Below the pieces are notes generated by a model. The model had not been told where the DNA came from, ran no database searches, and was given only the letters and a program-made list of their open reading frames with translations. Position numbers and translations under genes: made by a program. Below, piece by piece: positions 37,879 to 49,352 of a stretch of 64,000 nt of DNA (positions are counted from its first letter, which is position 1; each line of letters begins with the position of its first letter). The DNA is from Arthrinium phaeospermum (taxonomy: Eukaryota; Ascomycota; Sordariomycetes; Amphisphaeriales; Apiosporaceae): the NCBI GenBank assembly GCA_006503535.1, contig QYRS01000010.1, positions 372,001 through 436,000 on the forward strand. Reading direction: 5' to 3'.

Positions 37879-39635
37879 ACAGGAGTACAACAGCCGAGGA
37901 GAAGCTGAACTATTCTACGCCGAAGAGATTGATCTTGGAAGGAGACCTGCTTATGTTGATCTTGTATTGTTATCCTTGGCTTAGGCTGTCCAAGGACAGG
38001 TTACCCGGGCAAGGCACCAATACCCTGCACTTTTCCACCACTCCCACAACTTCGTGATCAACTTGTTCGTGGAGGAATGCCTGTGACTTGCAAGGTCCAA
38101 AATGTCCTCCGTCGCTTGCTGCCAGCCTTTCATATACTTTGTCCATGCTGCCCTTTACGACCCCAATGTTGCTCCCTGGCTTGACACGCCTTTGTCCAAC
38201 GTACACAATCTGATCTATCAGATATGCCACCATTGACTTCGTTCCAACAGTTCCCAGATAGCGTCCGCTATCTCCACACAACACTGGCGACACAGGCAAG
38301 GGTCAAACAGGTTCACTTCTCTTTTCCCCGCTTACCACTCCGCGCCTCTGACCGTCGTTATCGATTCAACCTACTTCGGTGCGGAATACGATCGGCGAGA
38401 TGGCCACCGCGCAACTGCTCAAGATATCCACCCCATACGTTCTTTCACACAACCAGCACGCCTCCCTGTACAACATCTGCGCCGCCACGAGACTCGACTG
38501 CGGTAGAAGCCGCATCTAACAGCCTTCATCGCGCCTGCCCATAGCAGACGACTTCGACGTCGAGATCACCCACGCCGACTCATCTCCTATTCCCTCCGAT
38601 ACAACCTCGCCCTCCAGCCCTTTCTCGATACAGACCGACATCCAGCCGATATCCAGCCGCCAGTTCCGAAACTACACCTACAACCAACGGCGCCATGCAA
38701 GCACTGACGGAGTCAAAAACAGATAGACCTTGTCAGATCGTCTATCGTAGTGGCAGATACTATATAAGGCTCAGACTGGCGTGGTGGTACGGGCGCCCCT
38801 TTCAGTCGTTAAATATCGTATCAAATATGGAATGACCAAGAAGCCGCCCCTTCAACGTCTTTGCACCTGAGACCACGAATTGGCCAGGGCGTCGTACAGC
38901 AAGCCTCAGCCATTACACACCCATAATCAATGCAAATTCTTACTCATATCTTGACTCAATTTGTGTGAATTCTGGCATCCTTTGCTGAGCAAGCGCGTGC
39001 TAGCCATGAACGACCCATAATGGCAGATGTTTTTCAGGCAGTGGGCGCCCATGAACACTGCGTGTAGAACCACTTGCGTATCCTCCCTGGTACGCACTGC
39101 GACTTTCTAGCGCTAGCTTACATCAATTCCATATGGTAGTGATAGCCCATCGACTGTGGACTTCGGCGATCGATGAGGGACCCGGGAAGTGCGGGCCAGG
39201 ACCAGGACTAACGCAAAAAGCCACTTGACACAACTTGGGTGATCAAAACCAACAATCCAAGATACCCCATGGAGTTCCAGCTTGCTTTTTCCGTTCATTA
39301 TGTCGGCCTCGATCATCCCACCCCAGCGCCATGAGCATGAAATTAAACCGCATGGTACACACCCTTTGGTGCGGATGATTGTCATCAAACTTGGAGAGAT
39401 TCCCCTGATGACCCCACACGCATCGCTCAGTTCCCATTATTTCCGCTCTCTGGTTGACTTACCCCGAACCAAAACAAAGACCTCCAAGAAGCCATCATCC
39501 TGTTTTTCTTCCTGAGCGGCGTCATTGCGTACTTCTTAGGACCACCCAGGAACTCCAACCTATTTTATTGATGGATGACAGCAGACTCATGCTGTCTCTT
39601 ACAACTCCGGGAACCTAGCACCCAGTGGAAACACC
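37879..39635. other. Interval with possible degraded coding sequence
   Basis: Between about 38,040 and 38,700 several frames on both strands read locally protein-like sequence (for example plus-strand PLTVVIDSTYFGAEYDRRDG and EITHADSSPIPSDTTSPSS) but no continuous gene can be built. Probably an unidentified relic. The last 250 bases are the upstream region of the Zn2Cys6 gene. Confidence 0.4.
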
Positions 39636-42298
39636 ATGTTGCAGTATAAGGCTCTTGCATCACGCCCTGCAAGTGGCCAGACTCCTCCCGAACCAGCAAC
39701 GCCGTCTCATTCAAAGAGCAAAATACTGCCCAAATCCGCCTGTTTGATATGCCGCGCCAAAAAGACTGCGGTAAGTAGTTCCTGCGGCTCTCGTCGAAGT
39801 ATCCTGGTCAGATCTTACAGCAATACCATTAGTGCGACGGAAAGCGACCGTCCTGTACCAAATGCACCCACAAGCAGTTACCGTGCGAATACAAAAGCTT
39901 CTCTGTAAAGGACCTGAAGCAACGCATACAGTACCTTCAGTCTGATCTCGACAAACATCGTGAGCTTGTCGACTTGCTCTGCGCCACCCAAGAAGAAAAC
40001 ATCGTGCAAGTTATACGCGATCTCCAAGCAGCACCCGAGCCTCTGGCCTATCTTGCTACCGTCAGGAGCGGGATAAATACACGGACGCAAGGGAGACAAG
40101 GATCTTCGGACACAAGCGTGACAGGCAGTCTTCATTCCCTCTCCAGAATGGAGCTCGATGTCGACGAATTGGCCGCACGTTATCAGTTAGCCTATCCTGC
40201 ATTCCTTCCGATACAGCTCACCACCCGCGACCTCCAACCACGTTTCGCCGCCCCAGTGCCTGCGTCTGAACTGATCCAACCCATCCTCAATGTTGGCGAG
40301 TCGGCCTCGAGTGATCCGGCTACTCTGCTGCAGGCGCGGCCTGACTCGACTGACAACTTGGGTAGCTTGACAGCGACCTTAGCTAGACAGCTATGCACAT
40401 CTCATCAACTGTCCAATGTCGCATCGCCGGAACAAGTAACAACTTGGTTGTATGTCGATGAGCGATTGCACCGCTTGCAGATCGATTATTGGACCAGTGT
40501 GCCCATAGACAACAAATTTGCCGCCACTGTCATTTCTTGCTATTTGGAAGTTGACCATCCGTTCTATCCCCTATTCGATGCTGATCTCTTTCTGCAAAAC
40601 CTGGTCGATCGGGAAGTCAGCTTCTGTAGCCCCTTTCTTGTCATCTCCATATTGTCACAAGCATGCGTAGGTTGCTATCCCTGATTAGCCTTTCTGTCTA
40701 AGATACTGATCAACCGTACCTATAATAGTACACATGTTCTGCCATCGATTCGCGGACGTCAGCTTTTGGCAGTGCATTCTTCCGAGAAGCAGAGAGTCTC
40801 TACAAGGCTGAGCGCACGACGGATACTCTTCCTAATACCTCTGCACTCGCAGTTTTCAGCATGGTGTGCAAGTTGCAGTGTCAGGGTGGCCTGGCTCTTG
40901 AGACACAGCAGTTTTGCCGCCAAATGGGGGAGCGAATGAAGCTATTTGGGGTTATCGGCGATGAACCCAACCGGGCTCACTTCAGCAGTATGCTCCCGCA
41001 AATGAAAATAGCATCTGCACAGACGGCTTGGGGCTTGTATAACTGGCTGAGGTGCGTATTGTGCTACTGTCCCACAGGGCCTCTATTCTGACTACTAAAC
41101 AATAGTTTACATGCTTTCCTCTGGGAGGGCAAACCCATCGAGTATCCCCCAATCATGCCAATCCCAGGTGACGAATATAGGCACGAAATGATGCCAAACC
41201 TTGGGTGGCCTAGGCATTCACTGCCGGATTGGATGGGATGCGCCTTTCCAGCACTGTGTACGCTCTGGGTTCTCGCGCAAGAGATAGCAGCTGTATACTT
41301 TATCAATCAGGACAAGCCCTTAACCGAAAGAGTATCTCTCGCGTTTGCTGAGGTCAAATACTACAAGATTCTCGAATGGGCAGCAACTCTAGGACCAGAA
41401 CTTAAAAGACGTGAACGAGATACACCGATCAGCACCCTAGTCTTCCAGTAAACCTACATTGACTCCATTCCTTCAGTTCTATTTCTAACGTTGACACAGT
41501 ATGTATCTCCATACCGTTATCCTCTCCCTCTTCCGACCATTTCTCCAGGGACCACAACAAGACCAGACGCTTCGGGCTTTTGCTGCGGCCAATATCTCGC
41601 CCAATGCCATCTACAAGACCTCCATCGAACAAATGAAGCATATAGTGGTCCAACACTACGCCAACTACTCCGGAAGGCTCTTCCACAACTCCGCCCTTGC
41701 TGGATACATGCAGTTGTGCAGTGCCATTACCGGGAAGGAGTCGGAGGCAGGACCAGGGGCTGGCAGCAGCAGCAACACTAGGAACGAGTGGCGCGAGCGG
41801 CGGTTCTACTTCGACGTTTGCATGTGTTTTTTCCAGGATGCGCAACTCCAGCATGCTATAGCTATGCCCATCGCGCGGGGCCTCTTGTTCATGGCGCTGA
41901 AGAACCGACTCATCCGGGTGACCAAGGCCCGCAAGCTCCTCAAGGGACTTCAGGAGCGCGAGGGACACCGTTGCCATCCAAGCTCACTGGTTCAGGGGAA
42001 CCTCTCGCCTTCTTCTTCAACGGCGCAGGAGGCGATGGCCCAGATCGTTGTGAACTTCGAGATCGCTGTCATTAACGTGGACGCCGCGCGGGCTCACAGG
42101 CTGGCCTCGCAACTGGAGGATTTAGTGTTGTTTGACGAGTTCACCAATGGTACGACCACAGTCGAAGACGAAAACGAAGGCAATGATAAGGGCGACGAAA
42201 TGGAAATCGAAAACGAACGCGGTCACGCAAGCCCGGCAACGAGCGGTTCGGTGTTACATTCCGACAAATACAGGACTCTGGCTAGTGGTTGGCAATGA
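39636..42298 (+). CDS. Zn2Cys6 transcription factor with fungal-specific regulatory domain, five exons
   Basis: Exons 39636-39770, 39833-40666, 40729-41051, 41106-41447 and 41500-42298 are joined by introns of 62, 62, 54 and 52 bp with normal GT-AG ends; the total is 810 residues. The first splice falls inside the zinc cluster and restores Cys36, 39, 46, 53, 56 and 63 (C-x2-C-x6-C-x6-C-x2-C-x6-C). A short helical linker (DLKQRIQYLQSDLDKHREL) follows. The middle homology region of fungal regulators is then visible: VDHPFYPLFDADLF, FGSAFFREAESLY, AWGLYNWL, LHAFLWEGKP, and MYLHTVILSLFRPFL before an acidic C-terminal tail. The layout and the last motif resemble NirA/NIT4-type activators, but the pathway cannot be told from sequence alone. 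No RIP-type stops; expected to be a nuclear DNA-binding activator. Confidence 0.85.
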
Positions 42299-42364
42299 CA
42301 GTTCCACGTACACCTGTACGGTTCATCCGAGGAGAACCACGATAACCGAGAACACGCTAGAGCA

Positions 42365-43087
42365 CCGCATGTTACCCAAGGGCCAGCTGCCAATCCTGAG
42401 ATCTATGGGGTTCCCCATCGGTGCAAACTATCTCTATAAGAAGAGGCTCAAGGATGCCGCGAATATCAATCGCTGTATTGAATACTATTTCGCCATCCTG
42501 TGACAAGGGCAGTATTCGTTGGTATGCGTGTGACACATCGGCAGTAAAGATGGCGGCATGATGCGAGCAGAGACGCAGCAGCTTGACCAGATGATGTACG
42601 AACCTGCTTTAGATCAATTTCTCATAAAGGAGCAGCTTGACTATGCTATTTTTAGTGGTCTGCGAGGCTCCTCTACAATTTAAAGTTTCCAGTTTATCAT
42701 CCAGAGCGAGAAAGCTTCTGAATACTTGGAGTCGCGTATTGAGACTATTAACTTATGCTAATATCCATGCCTAATCTAGCTAAAGAAAATGCACCTTATG
42801 CGAAGCGGCTTCGAAGGTCCGATATGATCGAGTTCTACTCGAACCATATTCTACCGTCGTCGCCCATTAGAGCCAAGTTGGTGGTGTATTTGGAGGTGCA
42901 TGGGACAAGTGCCAAGACTCAAGAGGCAACCGCCGCCGAGATAGAGCCAGAACTCGCACCCAGCAATGGTACCGTTTCCTATTTGATTACGGATATCGGA
43001 GAGTACATGTATCAACTTATAGCCAGCTCTGGGGTATGTCCAATACACTTTCTTGGCTTCTTTGAGGATTTTGACACCAAACTGTGA
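42365..43087 (+). pseudogene. Insulysin-type metalloprotease (M16, Ste23-like), 3' fragment
   Basis: The plus strand reads the last third of an insulysin-type enzyme over two frames: GANYLYKKRLKDAANINRCI, then (new frame) DQFLIKEQLDYAIFSGLRG and FQFIIQSERASEYLESRIE with a TAA at 42681-42683, then MIEFYSNHILPSSPIRAKL and a natural end at 43087 (FLGFFEDFDTKL). These match the C-terminal half of fungal Ste23/insulysin, which in whole enzymes is non-catalytic but needed for substrate binding. The HxxEH zinc site lies in the missing N-terminal half. The fragment begins some 65 bp after the stop of the Zn2Cys6 gene, so a rearrangement joined the two. Confidence 0.7.
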
Positions 43088-45570
43088 ACACTGTATTAAA
43101 CATTAGGTCTTGCGGCCATCCATAGCACCTTCAAATTAGCATTGTTAGACTCAGACCACTAAGGTATTCTAACTACTGGGAGATGAATAAGTATGTAGCT
43201 GTTTGGGTTGGGTCGATAATGGATAATATGAGCAGTTTCCATTCTATTTTCGGGCTCTCTGCCAGGCGGTGGAACTTCTCCTACCAACGCCTTGACGTTT
43301 TTGAGATATTGCTGGTAAGAATCTCTGTGACGTGTACCACTGGTTAACTAGTATGTTGTTCAAGTCAATGCCGACGGAGGAGCCATGACCTGCTATTGCT
43401 GAATTGGCAACCCGTATTCACTGTAAAGTCGTACCTCAGTTTGGAGAGCCCTAAATTGAAGGGCATTGCAGGAAGTTTCCAGTGATGCGCCTGAATGGAA
43501 CATGGGACGCACCAACTACAACCTGCCCGATATAGTGGTGTGATATATATGGTCTGATGGGTTTATCTGTGGAAGGAATAGACCTAGGTCCGAGCTGACC
43601 CCTTTCTCAACTCTTGAGCTTTTGCCACTCGGATTTCTCACCAAGTACCGTACACCAGCAATCCTCCCATTTCTGAGCAGTCTTATGGCACAAAACCCGT
43701 TACCGCCGACACCGTCCCCCGAGTACATTGCGATCGCCAAGTTGACTCCCTCGGCCGTCGTTAATCCTGCTCGAAATGACTGCCCTGACTCAAGCTCACC
43801 AAAGGCGACCGCTATCGACGCAATTGGAGCAGCTGCACCAGAACGAATCGGAAACGCCCCATCGAGCCGTGGAGACAAAGGTATATGCAGTTTGATTAGC
43901 CTGCTGCGATCTCTGCTCTCATCAGAAATCGACAGATCGCACATCATTCATCGAGTCCGTATCATTTCTGCGTACTTGATCTTTGCAGGTGTGTGATACT
44001 TTTACACTCTGTGCATCCGGCCGTTTCTGCACTTCTTAGTATCTGCGATCCTGGGTACCAATACCGTGAAGTCAATCATGATCTGTCATAACGCCGTTCT
44101 CGCTTGGCTTGCTTCCCCGGCCGCTGGTGGGGCCAAAAAGGGGCTATTGCAGAAGAGACTGAGGGGTAACTTCAAGTACATGCAGCCATCCGCAAGGGCC
44201 AATCTCCCGAGTACGTTCCCATAGCATGTTGTTATCTGCTATGCTATGCATGGCGTAGAAAAGAACACCCCACGTAGCTGCAGCAATTTCACACGGCCTA
44301 CTAAGGGAGACTGACGTATGGCAACACTCAATAAAGTTGTGGAACTCTACAGATGAGCATGCCGTTTTTTCCCAATGACACATCCTCTCCTCTTTGATCA
44401 ACGTCTGTAGTAAGTCTCCAACGACAAGAAAAATGGCAGTCGCCAATAAATGCGCCCACTCTTTCAAGATGATCAAGTCCGACAACACGCTGATCCAATG
44501 GACTTGTAACCTGTGCCATTCAGGCCCCTCTTAGTGGATCCTCGAGTGCCGGTATTGCAAAGTTCACGCCTGTCGAGCCTGCGCTCACAATATCTAGCCA
44601 ACGGCTTTCCGGTAAGTTTCGAAAGCTTGTGTAAACGCGCGACAGTAGCTGATAGGTAATCAAGGCGGTAGATTACATATGGGGCGGCTGGGTTTACCAA
44701 AGGTGCAAGCGCGAAAGGTGGCAAGTCAAGGTTAACTTCCAACGCTATGTGCCAATTCCTATCTCGTGTATTCAGTCCCGTGTTTGGTCTGTTATATCAG
44801 TTCTCGAGTTTTATGAACTCCCATCTGCCATCTATGGGACCTTCATCATGTTGCCTTCGCCAGCTACCCCTTTTTAATGATCTGGGTTTCATGAGGGACC
44901 GGCTCATTGAGGCGAGAGCGAATGCAGTAGTAGTAAGATATTCATCAATATCTTTTAATTCGAAGGATGTTTAATTCGACAATCCGCACAGAGAACCGTC
45001 GGTGATCTCAAAGCCAATAGTAGAGATGACCTCGTAAGCAACGAGATTGGAGAGGTGTATTTTGTTGATGGAGAATTAGGCCTACATCGTGCTTGCAGGT
45101 CGAACACTCCAGGTTTGTTTTCGAGTGCACGTTACTATATTTAATTGGTAGGAAAAATGGATACTGACTTTCTACAGGAACATGTCACGGCTAAGTCAAT
45201 ACACCCTCCGTGGTGGAAAGATCCGGAACATGAAGGACAGCCGAGAGAGATATGCTTGTTTAGTTCAAGATACAGCAAGAGGTAATCATGGATTGTAAAG
45301 AGTAGATATATTATCCAAACATTAAGCTGGCTCTCTAAGGATACAGCAACGCGATCAGGTCGGGCCGCTCTGTACAATTCCATCTTCAAAAACAGCTGGA
45401 TCCGATTCATGAGGTCTTCGACAGTTCGAGAGATAGGACGACAGAAAGATGATATAACGCTTGCAGACATATTTGGAAGCAAGTAGACATCAGTGGTGCC
45501 CATCGAGCTCACGTTCGCGGATCGAGACCCCCCTGCCGAAGACATCCTCTCAGCACGATTACCAGCACAA
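43088..45570. other. Interval with unsupported open frames
   Basis: Open frames of 90-143 codons (minus 43516-43947, plus 43622-43996, minus 44144-44488, minus 44473-44742) overlap on opposite strands and show no domain I can name. Some are probably relics, but none can be defended. Confidence 0.4.
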
Positions 45571-45690
45571 CATCCTCTTTAGGTTTATCCTTCACAAATT
45601 ACCCGCCGAGCTATTATCGCGGATCATCGGTTTCATCACGCCCCAATCCAATTCATGCCGAACTCAACAAACTAATAGTAACATCTGAGG
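45571..45690 (+). pseudogene. F-box-like fragment
   Basis: A plus-strand frame reads LHKLPAELLSRIIGFI, the L-P-x-E-[LI]-L-x-x-I-x-x-[FI] pattern of an F-box, then stops at 45686-45688. F-box proteins link substrates to SCF ubiquitin ligases. Only this short motif supports it, with no start and no substrate domain, so it is a fragment at best. Confidence 0.4.
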
Positions 45691-47274
45691 GACTTTGGCT
45701 TAGGAGAGGAACTGGATCCAACGACGAATTCAAACGTCTCGGGAATGGCTCCTGGGCAAGAAATAGATCAATGGATGATTTCGACGCGAGAGAGTAGAGA
45801 ATGGAAGCACCGAGGCATTATGTACAAGGAGGCTGCATCGGTATCTTCGACTTTCAACCATTTCAACCAGGAGTATTGCGGACCTTCCCGGAGGCGACTC
45901 TGGTCGACGACCATTTCAAATCCTGTCACGACTAAACCAGTATCTAACAAGAGAGAGCTCCGATATGTAGGGAGTAAGGGACACCGATTTGTTGGTTGAG
46001 ATATGATTCACCTAGACTCTTTGCATCCGAGTGCTCTTGATCTGTGTAAGGAAAGGTATGGATAATAGGAATAGGGATAAAACTGCTTAAGGGGGTGGCT
46101 ATGCACCCGAGCCACACAATGCAATAAATGTGGCTGTGCTCCGCCGTTGGTCAAATTGGGGCACCTGTTATTGGCGACTGACAAAGGTTCCGAGGTAGCA
46201 CAATATCTATGATACCCACCATCCAAACGATTCTAGGCAAAACTGAAAAGAGGGCTATGTCAGTATTACGCTTGAAAGTTAATCCATAACATAAAGTGTT
46301 AATACCTTCTTCGAGGCTATAGCCAAGAGGCGCTGTACTCGCGGCAATCCTCGAGATAACGCCTAAGCTAACTGTGTCTGACAGCTCTTAAATAGACTGT
46401 GTCCCATCGAACAGTTGCGAAAACCCAGATGTTGTTAAATCTCAATCTCGGTGAAAATTAATTGTATTACCTTGGTTTTGTCTTGTTTTCATTTTGCGCG
46501 TACACAGGAAATTGAATATATTTCGACAACACACAACTCCTGTATACTACCACCATACCAAGAGTTCCTTTGACCTCGACTAACTGATATTCAATCATTT
46601 CACCAACCACTTCATCAAAGCAAGCGCCTTTTACATACTTTACGAGATGACGCACCTTTCGAACCAGGCAATCGCACCGGCGATATCCCCTCCAAACCCA
46701 TCGCGTTCCGACATGACGATGCTGTTCATGACACTCCTCTAGAGCATGATGAGGTGCTCGCGCTTCTTGTGACAAGGGAAGTAAGGGCTTGGGGTTCAGC
46801 TAATAATTGAATATGGCACTTATAGGGGGTCCAGCCTGTCTGTTCTTCCTCTCCTTCCAGGAGGGTGATTCGCCTGGCTTATATACACCTTATCTGGTAT
46901 CCTTTAGACGTCCTTTGTCCCTTAGCCGCCGTATCCTTCAGGAATGTAGTTATCCATTGGGCTGATGTGCATGCCTCCTCTTAGTCATGCATGCCTGTGA
47001 CTGGTATGCGTGTGACACTTCTGCTCGAACTCATCGTCACCGTTGAGGATGCCCATCACTCTGCTCATGGCGTACTTCATAATTAGAATCGAGTGCTTTT
47101 CAATTCTTGGCCTTCATGCATTTGACTGTCTGTGCTCAGGAGTAATTGACACCAGCTTATACAGCTCTCGTGGTAGCAGGGTACCCCCTTATGAATTCAT
47201 GTAGTACACACAAAGGTTGGAATGCGGTGCGGATCCGGTCGGGCGCGCGTTGAAATGTAGGCTCGAGCCTTGAA
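45691..47274. other. Interval with no recognised gene
   Basis: Short frames on both strands without motifs, including minus 46467-46775 (102 codons). Confidence 0.45.
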
Positions 47275-47800
47275 GTGACCGGACAGATGGTGGAGGTTAG
47301 GGTCTTGGGCCACCCTAACTACGTCTTCTACGACGCGAACATAAACCAGCAGAATATACTGGTCAGAATCGATGCCGAGCCCTCAGGTATGAACAAGAGG
47401 TGGGATATGAGCGCGCTCGACTCCATGTTCGTCTTCGTGGACATGGACAACTGCGGGGAGTTTCTCGTCGCCTACAAGACAAAGCAGCTGATCGCGAGAT
47501 CGGATATGATCAGGTTCCCACACGTAGACACCTGGAACCTCCCAACGTGATACATGGGTACCCATACGTGAACAGAAACTCGAACACACCCAATAATCCG
47601 CTCAAGTTCACCATCGTGTGCAAGCTAGTCACCAAGTAGTGCCACGCGTGTTAGGTGATCCTTATATACTCGCTCATGATCTGCAACGACGATGTGAAGA
47701 GGAAGGTCTGCGTACCAGATGACGAGAGAAACAAGACTAGGATGACCTGGCTCGTGTATACGATGAATAACGTGCTCTGCAACGAGAATGGGGCGCTAAG
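47275..47800 (+). pseudogene. Unidentified broken coding sequence
   Basis: The plus strand reads NYVFYDANINQQNILVRID and FVFVDMDNCGEFLVAYKTKQ, shifts frame near 47,548 and continues as GYPYVNRNSNTPNNPLKFTI. After stops it reads MTWLVYTMNNVLCNENGAL. The composition is protein-like and the GC content is higher than around it. I do not recognise the family. It abuts the PIF1 relic on the other strand. Confidence 0.4.
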
Positions 47801-47857
47801 TGTTTCGGCAGTCTGTCCGGGTCCGCCCTCTTGTAGCCTTGGCCGCTGGGAAAGCAG

Positions 47858-49090
47858 TCTCTACTGCTGTACCGGATCGAATCGGTCGAGGTTTCCGAAG
47901 AGGAGCATGACGGGGATTGCAATGAACGGCCGTTGTGCCTCGTCCTGATACTTTCTGAACCGGCTATCCACCGAAATCAGCGTCCGCTTGCCCACATGGG
48001 TGATCTCGTCGACCACAAGTGTTACCTTGCTCTTCCATCGCAGTTTCTCTTCTTCCGATATCCTCCACGTGATTTCGCCACTGCCCTCAAAGTCGACATT
48101 CCTGCGCTTTGGATACCCACCGTTATGCTGGTATCCTCCTTTCCCTACAGCTTTGCGATGCCCTCCACCTTTTCCCAGTCGAGCAGGATGATCCCCCGGA
48201 GTGGTGAGCCCTGCATATTTTGTAGCTGCCGATAGAACCGCCGGCCTCCGTCGCCCCCTCTTGTCGCGGCGCTATGTTTCCCTCTATACCCGCTTTCTCT
48301 ATTGCTGCGGCTTCGCCGTCTAAAGACCGTAGCGCCGAGCTATTGACCATACCTTTAACGTTGCTACTCCAAGCGGCCGCATAAAGAACGTTTAGAAGGG
48401 CGGCCCAGTGCTCCTCTAACTCAATAGGTTCGTCATTCCCGGCGCCGCCGTCTCTTTCCTCGTCCAAGGGTCCCAGGGCGCCGGCCTCTGCTATCTCCTC
48501 GAAGCCCTCATCGATGCCCCGCAGCTTCGAGCCGGCCGCTGCGTCGTTCGCCGACACCCTCAATAACGCGATGTTACGATTGTGAAAACGTAGCCGCTCG
48601 CTGAGGGCTCCCTCAAATGTCCGCCTGAGTCCTGGTATATCACCAGCGGAATCGGCCCGGAACCCAATAATAATGCTAGCTGATGCACTTTCTTACATAG
48701 CGAGATACGACAAGGAGAAACAAATTAATAAAACCAGCCATCTTACCAACCTTTTGTCGTGTTCATTGAAGCTATCCGTAAGTTGCCCAATGAGGATGGG
48801 ATATGCCGCCATTCCCGGGGCTCGGAGGTACTGCTCACAGCCCGTACAAACCGCCGTCTTAGCCGGAAAAGGGACCGCCCGAATGCTTCCCTGGCTAGTT
48901 CCTGGCTTCTTCAAGGATAGATACTCGTAAAAGCAGACCTTCTAACACTGGTCTGATCCGCGGTGTTTATATGCTTCTAAATACGGGAGCTGGAAGCCGT
49001 TCTCGTAGAATTAGAGGTTTTCTGGCTGCGGTTTGCTCCCGAGGGCCGACACGGCCTCGCGTAGACCGGCCCACTGTAAAACGTAGGCCT
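47858..49090 (-). pseudogene. PIF1-type DNA helicase relic
   Basis: The minus strand begins near 49,090 with VLQWAGLREAVSALGSKPQP and FYENGFQLPYLEAYKHRG, interrupted by TAA and TAG, then VCFYEYLSLKK and EQYLRAPGMAAYPILIGQL. A second part reads ALRSLDGEAAAIEKAGIEGN. A third frame carries the helicase core: KVTLVVDEITHVGKRTL (Walker B/motif II, usually DEVSM) and IPVMLLFGNLDRFDPVQ (motif III, usually GDFxQLPPV) at 47,860-48,030. The Walker A part is missing or unreadable. PIF1-like helicases unwind DNA and also occur in Helitron elements; no Rep domain is seen, so I do not call a Helitron. At least three frames and several stops show it is dead. Confidence 0.6.
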
Positions 49091-49352
49091 AATAGAGCAA
49101 ATTTAGGTGCACCCAGGTCCAGGCATGGACGCTGCTAAAATCGGTCCTGGACCTAAGCAGGTAGACCAGTACTTCCGGCTGCGAGAGCTACAGGTTCGTC
49201 AAGATGCGGTTGGATACCTGGAGGAGGAACGGCCATGTCTCCTCTATCGTCGGCTACGCGCCGGTGCACTTGCCCGTGAGACATCGTAATGTTGTGATTG
49301 TGCTGAAGCCCTATTTCCATGAGATGATTCATATCTACCTCGCGAAGCTCTT

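Noticed and set aside
43516..43996. Overlapping 143- and 124-codon frames on opposite strands
   Set aside because: Mutual shadows with no domain on either strand; could not decide which, if any, is real.
47858..49090. Helitron
   Set aside because: Only PIF1-like helicase motifs were read; no Rep/HUH domain or Helitron termini could be identified.
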